From an uncultured bacterium (GTDB taxonomy: Bacteria; Planctomycetota; UBA1135; GCA-002686595): a stretch of 36,065 nucleotides of DNA. The DNA lies in the NCBI GenBank assembly GCA_938075305.1, contig CALJGV010000049.1, positions 1 to 36,065 of the forward strand, written 5' to 3'. The translations under genes were made by a program, and so were the position numbers. Below are positions 8,492 through 15,806 of this stretch, piece by piece. The stretch's first letter is position 1, and each line of letters opens with the position of its first letter. The notes under the pieces were generated by a model. That model did no database searches. It was not told the origin of the DNA and saw only the letters and a program-made list of their open reading frames with translations.

Positions 8492-9624
8492 AGGTGCTGC
8501 TCCTGATCGTCCGCAACATGCGCCGCCGCATGGGACGGACCGCCCTCACGGTCGTCGGAGTGGCGAGCGCCCTCGCGCTGCTCGTCCTGGTGGAGAGCCT
8601 GGGATCGGGTCTCTCCAGGGCCATGGACGCCACCGACGCCGCCCGGACCCTGGTGGTCTTCAGGGACAACCGTTACTGCCCACAGACCTCGTTCCTGCCG
8701 GAGTCCTACACCCGCCGGATCGAGAACGTGGACGGCGTGGAGCGGGTCCTCCCGGTAAAGGTCTTCCTCAACAACTGCCGGGCGAGCCTCGACCTCGTCA
8801 CGTTCCAGGGCGCCCCGGCAGCGGACCTCCTCGCCCAGAGGGACCTCGTGACGGTCGCGGGCGACCTCGGGACGTTCGAGCGCGAGAAGGACGCGGCGCT
8901 CGTCGGGCAGACCTTCGCCGCGCGGAAGGGGCTCGCCGTGGGCGACCGGTTCCGGTTTGGTGAGATCGACGTGAAGATCGCCGCCATCGTCGCCTCGTCC
9001 GACTCCACCCAGGAGTCGTTGATCCTGACCCACCTCGAGTACCTCCAGCGCGCGGGCCCGGTGAACCGGCTCGGCACGGTGACTCAGTTCGAGGTCCTCG
9101 TCGACGAGGACGCCGACCCCGCCGTCGTCGGCGCAGCGATCGACGAGGGCTTCGCGACCGCCGAGTCACCCACGGATACCCGCCCCCGCATCGCCTACCT
9201 CGAGAGCGCCACCCGGGACCTCCGTGAGATCCTCCGCTTCGGGCGCCTCCTAGGCCTCGCCTGCATCGTGGTCGTCCTCTCCCTCGTGGCGAACACGGTC
9301 ATCATCGCGGCCCAGGAGCGAGTGCGCGAGACCGCCGTCCTGCGCGCCATCGGCTTCCGAGAGGGGCACATCGCGAGCCTCGTCCTCGGCGAAGCCCTCG
9401 CGCTCTCGCTCACGGGAGCCGCCCTCGGCGTGGGAGGGGCCCTGGTGCTCCTCACCACCGTGCACCCCACCATCGGGAGCGAGGGCATCTCCGTCGAGTT
9501 CCTGGTGACGCCCGAGCTGATCGGCAACGGCTTCCTGCTCGCCCTGGGCACGGGCATCGCCGCAGGCCTTCTCCCCGCCATCCGAAGCGCTCGCGCTGGC
9601 ATCGTGGACTCCCTGGTGAGCTGA
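8488..9624 (+). CDS. ABC permease, FtsX/MacB type (first of two)
   Basis: A 378-residue permease with the standard MacB/LolC layout. The first membrane helix is at about 16-38 (TALTVVGVASALALLVLVE). A periplasmic domain of about 215 residues follows (about 40-250), then three C-terminal helices near 252-272, 295-330 and 345-370. RETAVLRAIGFREGHI is the cytoplasmic coupling segment typical of FtsX-family permeases. Translation starts at GTG, which overlaps the ATPase stop as GTGA, with AGGAGGTGG as Shine-Dalgarno site. MacB normally carries ATPase and permease in one chain; here they are separate. The periplasmic domain contains a Cys pair separated by about 37 residues (RYC, NNC). Confidence 0.9.
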   Translation: MKVLLLIVRNMRRRMGRTALTVVGVASALALLVLVESLGSGLSRAMDATDAARTLVVFRDNRYCPQTSFLPESYTRRIENVDGVERVLPVKVFLNNCRASLDLVTFQGAPAADLLAQRDLVTVAGDLGTFEREKDAALVGQTFAARKGLAVGDRFRFGEIDVKIAAIVASSDSTQESLILTHLEYLQRAGPVNRLGTVTQFEVLVDEDADPAVVGAAIDEGFATAESPTDTRPRIAYLESATRDLREILRFGRLLGLACIVVVLSLVANTVIIAAQERVRETAVLRAIGFREGHIASLVLGEALALSLTGAALGVGGALVLLTTVHPTIGSEGISVEFLVTPELIGNGFLLALGTGIAAGLLPAIRSARAGIVDSLVS

Positions 9625-9625
9625 C

Positions 9626-10765
9626 ATGGCCCTCCCCCTCGACCACTCCATCCGGAACCTCGGCCGGCGCCCGACGCGCACGCTCCTCGCGGGCCTCTCC
9701 AGCGCCATGGTGGCGGCACTCCTGGTCGCCACCGTGGCCTTTGCCCGCGGCCTGGAGGGCACCTTCTCAGGGGCCGCGGACCCCCGCACGGCGCTCCTGC
9801 TGTCCTCGGTCGCCGAGCGCGATGTGGTCCGCTCCACCGCCCAGGCGGGCCTCGGCTCCCTGGTGCAAGCCAGCGTCCCCGGGATCCTCGCGGCCTCTGA
9901 CGAGATCCACATGGGAACCTCCGTCATGCTCCCAGGGGACGACACCGCGTACTCGGGCTTCGTGCGCGGCGTGACGGACGCGGCCTATGAGGTGCACCGG
10001 GCGCTGACCCTGACCGCCGGCCGGCTCCCGGGCCCGGGCGAGGTCATGGTGGGGCGTCTCGTGGCCGGGCAGACCGGGCTCGAACCCCAGCAACTGGCCA
10101 TTGGCCGCTCCCTCGTCGTCGAGGGGGCCGAGCTCTCGATCGTGGGCCACTTCGCAGCCCCAGGCACGACCCTGGAGGCCGAGATCTGGACCCCGTTGGA
10201 GCCGCTCCGAGGCCTCTCCCAGCGGGATGACTCCTCCTGCGTCTTCGTCCTCCTCGACAGCGAGCGCGCCGGCCAACTCCTCGACCTCTTCTGCAACCGA
10301 CGCCTCGACCTGGAGCTCGAGATGGTCTCGAGCGAGGAGTACTACTCCGAGCTCGCGGACTACATGCGCCCCATCCGGTCCATGGCCTGGGCGCTGTCGC
10401 TGCTGATCGGACTCGCGGCCCTCCTCGGGGGCGCCAACACGTCCATCGCCTCGGTGCAGGATCGCATCCGCGAGCTCGCCGCCCTCCGCGCGCTCGGCTT
10501 CACCTCCTGGTCCATCGCCCGATCGCTGCTGGTGGAGGCCATCGTGATCGCCGCCGCCGGCGCGCTAGTGGGCCTCGCCCTCGGCCGCGTGGTCCTCTCC
10601 GGCGCGTCCGTGAGCCTTGCCATGAGCGCGTTCGAGCTCCGGGCCGACGCCGTCGCTGTGCTGGTCGCGTTCGGATCCGCGCTCCTGATCGCGTTCCTTG
10701 GCGTCCTCCCCGCAGCCCTCCGCGTCATACGTCTCCCCATCGCCACTGCGCTGGTGGAGGACTGA
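9626..10765 (+). CDS. ABC permease, FtsX/MacB type (second of two)
   Basis: A 379-residue permease whose start lies one base after the preceding stop. The layout matches its neighbour: N-terminal helix near 18-40 (LLAGLSSAMVAALLVATVAF), a periplasmic domain to about 250, and three C-terminal helices. The coupling segment is RIRELAALRALGFTSWSI, close to that of the first permease (RETAVLRAIGF). The two permeases are clearly related but diverged, so the transporter is probably a heterodimer in the manner of LolCE rather than a MacB homodimer. That is inference from gene order and similarity. It is the last membrane component of the operon; the Cys-rich lipoprotein gene begins 94 bases downstream. 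Confidence 0.9.
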   Translation: MALPLDHSIRNLGRRPTRTLLAGLSSAMVAALLVATVAFARGLEGTFSGAADPRTALLLSSVAERDVVRSTAQAGLGSLVQASVPGILAASDEIHMGTSVMLPGDDTAYSGFVRGVTDAAYEVHRALTLTAGRLPGPGEVMVGRLVAGQTGLEPQQLAIGRSLVVEGAELSIVGHFAAPGTTLEAEIWTPLEPLRGLSQRDDSSCVFVLLDSERAGQLLDLFCNRRLDLELEMVSSEEYYSELADYMRPIRSMAWALSLLIGLAALLGGANTSIASVQDRIRELAALRALGFTSWSIARSLLVEAIVIAAAGALVGLALGRVVLSGASVSLAMSAFELRADAVAVLVAFGSALLIAFLGVLPAALRVIRLPIATALVED

Positions 10766-10858
10766 TCCAGACCGCCCCTTCGGGCCCGCGGTCCGCCCCC
10801 TCTCTCACTCTCTCACTCCCCTGATACGGCCCCTGGCGGGCCCCACCCCCAAGTCATC

Positions 10859-11338
10859 ATGAACCTCCTCAAGACCGCCGCCACGATCACGCTCCTCCTC
10901 GCTGGCGCCAGCTGCTCCTCCGAGACCGCTCCCGCCGCCCAACGCTCCACGATGCCCGACTCCCTCTGGATCGAGGCGCCAATGACCGACGCCGTCGATG
11001 TCCTGGCCGCCAAGAAGGTCGCGAGCGGCGAGGTGGTCACCGTGAAGGGGCAGGTGCAGGACTTCGGCACCCTCGCGACGTTCCGCCTGGTGGACAGTTC
11101 CCTTCCTCCCTGCACCGACCTGTGCCCCACCCCCTGGGACTTCTGCTGCGAGGACCCCGCCGACGTCCTGGCAGCCACCATCAACGTCGAGTTCCTCGAC
11201 GGCGACCTACCCGCGTCCTGGAGCCTCAAGGGCGCCAAGGGCCTCGACCACCTCACCAAGGTCTGCGTGAAGGGGACCCTCCACACCGACGAGGCAGGCA
11301 ACTCCCGCCTCACCGCCACCTCCATCGCAATGCTCTGA
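10859..11338 (+). CDS. Planctomycete-type Cys-rich lipoprotein (CPTPWDFCCE motif)
   Basis: A 159-residue protein with a lipoprotein signal (LLLAGASC, Cys19). The body has two beta-rich halves, VTVKGQVQDFGTLATFRLVD and VCVKGTLHTDEAGNSRL, resembling a small OB-like barrel. Between them is the motif C-x3-C-PTPWDFCCE (about residues 82-98), with four cysteines in a tight cluster. I recall similar proteins, with CPTPWD(F/Y)CCE, from many planctomycete genomes without an assigned function. Location at the end of the efflux operon suggests a shared role, perhaps metal binding in the periplasm; this is inference. The 94-base gap from the permease means it could also have its own promoter. Confidence 0.75.
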   Translation: MNLLKTAATITLLLAGASCSSETAPAAQRSTMPDSLWIEAPMTDAVDVLAAKKVASGEVVTVKGQVQDFGTLATFRLVDSSLPPCTDLCPTPWDFCCEDPADVLAATINVEFLDGDLPASWSLKGAKGLDHLTKVCVKGTLHTDEAGNSRLTATSIAML

Positions 11339-11355
11339 GCCGAGGACGCAGGCGA

Positions 11356-12777
11356 TCAGCCCTCCGACGGAGTCTTGAAGTCTGCCGAAGGGACGTGCGC
11401 CCGATCCATGAGCCGCACGGCCTCCTCCAGCCGCGCCGCCTGGTCCGGCACGCCCGCGAGGTCGTGGGCCTCGCCCGGGTCGGCCTCAAGGTCGTAGAGG
11501 CGAACGCTCCCCGTCTGCATCGGGGAGCGGATCGCCTTCCAGCGGCCGAAGCGCACCGCCTCCGCGGATCCTCGCTCGTGGAACTCCCAGTAGAGGGGGG
11601 TCTCGGGTGGGGCCCCCGCGCCCCTGAGCGTGGGCAGCAGGTTGCGCGAATCCAGCCCCGCCGGGACGGCAGCTCCCGCCAGTGCACCTGCCGTGGCGAA
11701 GAGGTCCTGGAAGTGCACCGGCGCCTCCTCGACGGAGCCCGCGGGAACCACGCCCGGCCACCAAGCGATGAACGGGACGCGGATCCCCCCCTCGGTGAGC
11801 GACCGCTTGATCCCACGGAACGGTCCGTTGGAGTCGGCGAAGTTCGGGTCATTGCCACCCTCACGGTGGGGACCGTTGTCGGAGAGGAACAGCACCAGGG
11901 TGTCCTCCGCTCGACCCAGCTCCCGGAGGGTGTCCAGCACCTCCCCGACCTGCGCATCGAGGGAGCTGACCATGGCCGCGTGCTCGCGCTGGCGCTCAGG
12001 CCAGGGCCGATCGCGGTACACGCCCACGTCCGGCACCTCCATGCCGTCCGAGCCCGCCTCGTTGTTGGCGTGGGGCACGGTGCTGGCGAGGTAGAGGAAG
12101 AAGGGGTCCTCCCTGGGCACCGCGCGGAGCCAGCCCATGGCCTCCCGGTGAATCCGGCCCGGCGCCCAGTCGTGGCGCTCGCTGGCCTTGCCCTGGCCCC
12201 ACTCGCCCTCCCCCGGCACCACGTTGGAGAGTTCCACCCGCTCCTCCCCATCCCACAGATGGGTGGGATACGAGTTGTGGGCGTGTAGCTGGTCCGAGAA
12301 GCCGAAGAAGCGCTCGAAGCCCTGGCGAACGGGATGCCCGCTGGACCCCGCGTTCCCGAGCCCCCACTTGCCGAAGAGCGCCGTGCGGTAACCCTCGGCC
12401 CGCAGCAGCTCCGCCACGGTCAGGTCCCCGTCCCTCAGGGGCACCCGACGATTGCCCCGCACCCGGGTGTGGCCGGCGTGAAGACCGGTCATCAACACGG
12501 AGCGGCTGGGCGCGCAGACGGTCGAGCCCGCGTATCCCGCCGAGAAGCGCATGCCCTCGGCGGCCATGCGGTCGACGCAGGGCGTCAGGATCTTCTCCTG
12601 CCCCTGGCACCCCAGGTCCCCCCAGCCCAGATCATCGGCGAGGATCACCACGAGGCTCGGTGAAGGGGCGTCGCCGACCGGCGCTCGCTCGCGCTCGGGG
12701 AGGGGCTCCGTGGAGGGAACGGTCGACTGGGAGTGAGGCGCCACCGCGAGGCAGGCCAGCAGGGTCACGTGGATCAT
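11356..12777 (-). CDS. Formylglycine-dependent sulfatase (S1 family)
   Basis: A 473-residue sulfatase hydrolysing sulfate esters, probably on carbohydrate. A short signal-like N-terminus precedes the metal-binding ADD (47-49). The formylglycine motif C-A-P-S-R has Cys88 as the residue to be converted. GKWGLG has Lys137, but Gly139 replaces the usual His; this GKWGLG form recurs in a subgroup of planctomycete enzymes. H236 lies in a VPH motif, LSDNG (298-302) supplies further metal ligands, and Lys324 lies in RGIKRSLTEGG. Length is normal and no domain is missing. The ATG is preceded by TAGGCT and six bases, with no Shine-Dalgarno site. The selenoprotein gene lies just upstream on the same strand, separated by a hairpin. 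No formylglycine-generating enzyme gene is in the window. Confidence 0.93.
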   Translation of the reverse strand: MIHVTLLACLAVAPHSQSTVPSTEPLPERERAPVGDAPSPSLVVILADDLGWGDLGCQGQEKILTPCVDRMAAEGMRFSAGYAGSTVCAPSRSVLMTGLHAGHTRVRGNRRVPLRDGDLTVAELLRAEGYRTALFGKWGLGNAGSSGHPVRQGFERFFGFSDQLHAHNSYPTHLWDGEERVELSNVVPGEGEWGQGKASERHDWAPGRIHREAMGWLRAVPREDPFFLYLASTVPHANNEAGSDGMEVPDVGVYRDRPWPERQREHAAMVSSLDAQVGEVLDTLRELGRAEDTLVLFLSDNGPHREGGNDPNFADSNGPFRGIKRSLTEGGIRVPFIAWWPGVVPAGSVEEAPVHFQDLFATAGALAGAAVPAGLDSRNLLPTLRGAGAPPETPLYWEFHERGSAEAVRFGRWKAIRSPMQTGSVRLYDLEADPGEAHDLAGVPDQAARLEEAVRLMDRAHVPSADFKTPSEG

Positions 12778-12783
12778 CCGCCC

Positions 12784-12789
12784 AGCCTA
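12784..12789 (-). promoter_or_regulatory. -10-like TAGGCT, 6 bases before the sulfatase start
   Basis: On the minus strand TAGGCT is followed by GGGCGG and then the ATG at 12777. This spacing would place the transcription start at the start codon. No -35 element is evident. The same hexamer and spacing occur before 19623 on the plus strand. Confidence 0.4.
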
Positions 12790-12805
12790 ACCGCGGCCGT
12801 GAACG

Positions 12806-12845
12806 GGGCCCCTCGCCCCGCCCAGCGGGGGAGGGCGAGGGGCCC
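12806..12845 (-). terminator. 13-bp hairpin between the selenoprotein and sulfatase genes
   Basis: The arms at 12806-12818 (GGGCCCCTCGCCC) and 12833-12845 are perfectly complementary, around a 14-base loop. It begins nine bases beyond the stop codon of the thioredoxin-like gene in the direction of transcription. No T tract follows. It probably ends the selenoprotein transcript, making the sulfatase an independent unit. Confidence 0.5.
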
Positions 12846-12853
12846 ATCGCCCA

Positions 12854-14164
12854 TCAGCGCCTGAAGGACACGGCGTAGGCCTCGAGCTCCGCCTCAATCG
12901 CCGCCACGTCCGCGGCCTCCAGCCGGATCGCGCTACGCCGGATCATCTCCGCGAACCAGGCCACCTCCTCTGGCTGAACCGGGCAACCGATGTTCCCGGT
13001 GGGCGCGTCGCTGCTCACCAGCTCCTCACCGTCCGCGTCGAGGACGACCATCCAGGGGATCCCCCCGCGACGTTCGCCCCGCAGGCGCTTGGCCACGGCC
13101 TCGCCGTTGGCGTCGCGCTCCACGTCGATCTTGATCGTGACGTAGTCCCGATCCATGGGACCCTTGGCCCCCTTGCGCCCGAGGAACTCCTCGAGCTTGA
13201 AGCACCAGCTTCACCAGGGCGCGCCGAGGTGCACCAGCACCCGCTTCTTCTCCTTGGCCGCCTGGGCCAGCGCGCCCGCGAGGATGGCCTCCGCATCCCC
13301 GGGAGTCACCTTGTGCTCCCGCGCGAACGCCCAGAGCCGCTCCCGGTCCAGCCCCCCCATGGCGATCGAGCCCAGGGGGGCGCCGGCGGAATCGAGGGCG
13401 ATCGCGGTGGGCTCCGTGGCGGACACCCCCAGGGCCATCGCGAGGGAGCCGCCCAGGGGGCCGGAGACCGTCTCGTACTCGTTGCTGAGCTCCCGGCGCA
13501 GGGCGCGGTCGAGGCGGGAGAGCTTCGTGAACGCCCCGCGGTCCTCGTCAGTGCCGAGGAGCACGAGCAGCCGCTTGCCCTTACGGGTCGCTCGCTCCGA
13601 CGCCTCCGCCAGCTCCGCCGGGAGCGCGGCGGGTGTGGGCTCTGCCAGCAGCGTCCGGACGGTCGCCTCGAGCGCGCTGTTGGGGAGGTCCGCCACCCGG
13701 ACGGTCCCCGCCCGGTCCACGATGTAGTAGTCCGGGAAGGAGTCCACCGCGAAGGCGCTCACTGTGGGCTTGCCAGCCCGATCCATGGCCACGGGGTAGT
13801 CGATGCCCTGCTCCTTCACGAAGCTGGCCATACGCTCGCCGCCATTCGCCGTGTGAACACCGATCAGGACCAGACCCTGGTCCCCGTAGCGCGCTGCCAG
13901 GTCCTTGAGACCCGGCACCGCGCTACGACAGGGGCCTCACCAGGTCCCCCAGAAGTCGAGCACCACCACCTTTCCCTTGAGGGAGGCCCAGTCCATGGGC
14001 GCGCCGCCCGTGTTCATCCAGCCGTCGACCTGGAGTTCAGGGGGCGCCTTTCCCTCGAGGGCGGCCTTGGCGGGATTCGGCTTCTCTCTGGGGAAGTCCC
14101 CGCTCGCGAGGAGCGGAGGCGCCGCGGCCAGCACCAGCGCAGCGAAGAGCGTCGGTCGATTCAT
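12854..14164 (-). CDS. Two-selenocysteine exported thioredoxin-like protein
   Basis: Read through two in-frame TGA codons, this is a 436-residue protein. Residues 1-22 form a signal peptide (FAALVLAAAPPLLASG). Domain 1 (about 35-180) is TlpA/redoxin-like: GKVVVLDFWGTW, then TGA at residue 76, then GPCRSAVP with Cys79, and a cis-Pro at SFPDYYIVD (Pro144). Domain 2 (about 182-285) is thioredoxin-like without active cysteines (LLVLLGTDEDRGAF). Domain 3 (about 295-436) has VLVHLGAPW, then TGA at residue 318, then SWC with Cys321, and cis-Pro in GGIPWMVVLD (Pro370). Both TGAs replace the first Cys of a CxxC motif and all three segments share one frame, so selenocysteine is the best reading. It probably acts as a periplasmic thiol-disulfide oxidoreductase or reductase. 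No selA, selB, selC or selD is in the window. A double nonsense mutation or sequencing error is much less likely. Confidence 0.88.
13177..13213 (-). promoter_or_regulatory. Second selenocysteine TGA with SECIS-like hairpin (AGUU loop)
   Basis: TGA is at 13211-13213. On the minus strand an 8-bp stem starts 15 bases after it: GCUCGAGG (13196-13189) pairs with CCUCGGGC (13184-13177) with one G-U wobble, around an AGUU tetraloop. The G of the loop is 24 bases after the TGA. A stem-loop in the first 40 bases with GU in the apical loop is what is known for bacterial SECIS elements bound by SelB. Confidence 0.75.
13886..13939 (-). promoter_or_regulatory. First selenocysteine TGA with long hairpin
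   Basis: TGA is at 13937-13939. A hairpin begins 11 bases later (13926-13886). The outer stem GUAGCGCG/CGCGCUAC is perfect (8 bp), followed by one G-G mismatch, UGCC/GGCA (4 bp) and GGGUC/GACCU (5 bp with one G-U). The loop is UCAAG, 29-33 bases after the TGA. Position fits a bacterial SECIS; the loop lacks the usual GU, so it is less typical than the second hairpin. Confidence 0.65.
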
Positions 14165-14386
14165 GGGAAGGGGGTCGCAGCGCGACAAGCGTGGGACGGA
14201 ACAGGACCTCACGAGCCTACTCGGACTCGAAGGACAGGACACGCGATTCAGGGTGGCCCCGTCCGAACGCCAGCGGGACCCGACCCGATGGCACTCGCGG
14301 AGGCCCAGATTCCGCCGGAGAAGCCGGCGCTGCGCTCGAAGCCATGGCGCCGCCGCTTACCATCGTTGACGCCCCCCCCTCCACGT
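14165..14386. other. Divergent intergenic region, selenoprotein / beta-propeller genes
   Basis: These 222 bases separate two divergent genes and must hold both promoters. On the minus strand TAGGCT (14214-14219), 50 bases before the selenoprotein ATG, could be a -10, without a good -35. On the plus strand TACCAT (14358-14363), 23 bases before 14387, is a possible -10. Neither start has a Shine-Dalgarno sequence. No other gene is visible. Confidence 0.4.
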
Positions 14387-15784
14387 ATGCTCCCCCGACG
14401 CACTCTCCTCGCGCTCATGGCGCTCGTCACCCTCGGCGCCGCGGTGGCCTGGCCGTACAGGCGCGAGATCCTGGAGGCCCTCGCGCCGCCGGAGTCCGAC
14501 TACGTCGAGGACCAGCGGCTCACCGATGGCTACGGGAGGGCCAGCGCCGACCTCTCCGCGGCATGGAGCGTCCCCCTCGAGCCGGGCTACGGCGGCGCCG
14601 AGGTCTTCGACCGCAAGGCCTTCGTGCTCGATCGGGAGATCGGGGTCGGGGACACGCTCCGGGTGATTGACCTCCTCCACGGCAAGGTCCTGTGGACCTT
14701 CAGCTACGCCGAGCCGGGGAGGCTCCAGTCCGCCGGCTCCAGGACCGCGCCCGCCGTCAATGACCGGTTCGCCTTCCTCTGCAGCGGCTTCGGCACGGTG
14801 CACTGCGTCGAGCGCGCGAGCCAAAGCGCGCGGTGGAAGCGACATCTCGTGGACGACCTCGGCGGCTCCATGCCCGACTTCGGTTACTCCGCCGACCCGC
14901 TCCTCCACGGCGAGCTGGTGATCCTGCCCGCCATGGGCGACGAGGTCGGGCTGGTGGCCCTCGACCAGGCCACGGGCGAGGTCCGCTGGAGGACACCGGC
15001 CCTCGGTACCAGTCAATCCCAGCCGGTCCTGGTGCCGCTGCTCGGGGAGGAGCTACTGCTCTTCCTCTCCTGCGTGACCCAGGGGGCCGGTGAGAACAGC
15101 CCCGCGCCGGTCCTCGTCAGCGCCCTCGACCCCATCAGCGGTGAGCTCCGTTGGCAGCACGAGACGATGCTCACCAACGTGCCCGTCCCCCCTCCCGTGG
15201 CGGTGGACGAGGACCGCTTCGTGATCACGGGGGGGTACGCGGGCGGCACCACCCTGCTGCGCGTCGCGCGTACCGGGGTCGACGGTTACGGGATCACCGA
15301 GGAGTTCCACCTGGAGAAGGGCTCCCAGCTGCACCCGCCCGTGGTGGTCGGCGAGCACATCTTCCTCCTAGCCAACGAGAACACGAACATCTCGCGCCTC
15401 CGACGGGGCCAGGGGGGATTGAGATGCTTCAACCTCAAGGGCGAGGAGCAGTGGTCCACGGGGCGTGATCCTTACTTTGCCCGCGGACACATGATCCAGG
15501 TGGGACCGTACCTCCTGATTCAGGACGGAATGAGCGGCATCCTCAGGCTCTGCGTGGCCTCACCCGAGAGCTATCAGCAGGTGGTCACGGCCAACGTCTT
15601 CAAGAGCCCCCCCAAGGAGCGCAAGCGCATGTGGGGGAAGATCGCGGGCTGGAACGGAACGCTCGTCCTGCGCGGAGACCGGGAATTGGTGGGCGTCTTC
15701 CTCGGCGGCACGCCACCGGGGGCCCAGCGGGCCACCCGGGCTCCCGACGCCCCAGACAGCTCACCACCGACGGGCCCACGCTGA
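14387..15784 (+). CDS. PQQ/BamB-like beta-propeller protein, membrane-anchored
   Basis: A 465-residue protein with an N-terminal hydrophobic anchor or uncleaved signal (LLALMALVTLGAAVAWPY, about 6-23). The rest shows the repeated blade signature of PQQ-binding-like quinoprotein propellers: GKVLWTF, GEVRWRT, GELRWQH and GEEQWSTG, each with the Gly-x-x-x-Trp pattern. Propellers of this kind include BamB and quinoprotein dehydrogenases. No metal-binding or adjacent-Cys motif of true quinoprotein dehydrogenases is apparent, so a structural or binding role is more likely. The start at 14387 is chosen because upstream in-frame sequence is antisense to the selenoprotein gene and has no signal-like features. 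It is transcribed divergently from that gene. The Pro/Ala-rich tail (about 445-465) is probably disordered. Confidence 0.85.
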   Translation: MLPRRTLLALMALVTLGAAVAWPYRREILEALAPPESDYVEDQRLTDGYGRASADLSAAWSVPLEPGYGGAEVFDRKAFVLDREIGVGDTLRVIDLLHGKVLWTFSYAEPGRLQSAGSRTAPAVNDRFAFLCSGFGTVHCVERASQSARWKRHLVDDLGGSMPDFGYSADPLLHGELVILPAMGDEVGLVALDQATGEVRWRTPALGTSQSQPVLVPLLGEELLLFLSCVTQGAGENSPAPVLVSALDPISGELRWQHETMLTNVPVPPPVAVDEDRFVITGGYAGGTTLLRVARTGVDGYGITEEFHLEKGSQLHPPVVVGEHIFLLANENTNISRLRRGQGGLRCFNLKGEEQWSTGRDPYFARGHMIQVGPYLLIQDGMSGILRLCVASPESYQQVVTANVFKSPPKERKRMWGKIAGWNGTLVLRGDRELVGVFLGGTPPGAQRATRAPDAPDSSPPTGPR

Positions 15785-15796
15785 GGCTGGCCTCAG
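15781..15796. terminator. Small hairpin between convergent genes
   Basis: CTGAGG-CTGG-CCTCAG forms a 6-bp stem with a four-base loop and contains the stop codon of the beta-propeller gene. It lies in the 22-base gap to the convergent GH17-like gene, so it could act on both strands. The short stem makes this weak. Confidence 0.3.
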
Positions 15797-15806
15797 GGGC
15801 ACGCCC

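Noticed and set aside
10800..10818. Short CTCTCTCA-type direct repeat before the Cys-rich lipoprotein
   Set aside because: It is only about two units of low-complexity pyrimidine sequence; no function or mobile-element feature is attached to it.
11356..12777. Inactive sulfatase because GKWGLG lacks the usual His
   Set aside because: The formylglycine Cys, metal ligands and Lys residues are all present, and GKWGLG recurs in a known subgroup.
12854..14164. Decayed pseudogene or sequencing error as explanation of the in-frame TGAs
   Set aside because: There is no frameshift, the frame is intact over 436 codons, and both TGAs hit only the catalytic Cys codons, each followed by a hairpin.
13229..14386. 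Upstream extension of the beta-propeller gene
   Set aside because: The in-frame extension runs antisense through the selenoprotein gene; the signal-anchor begins at 14387.
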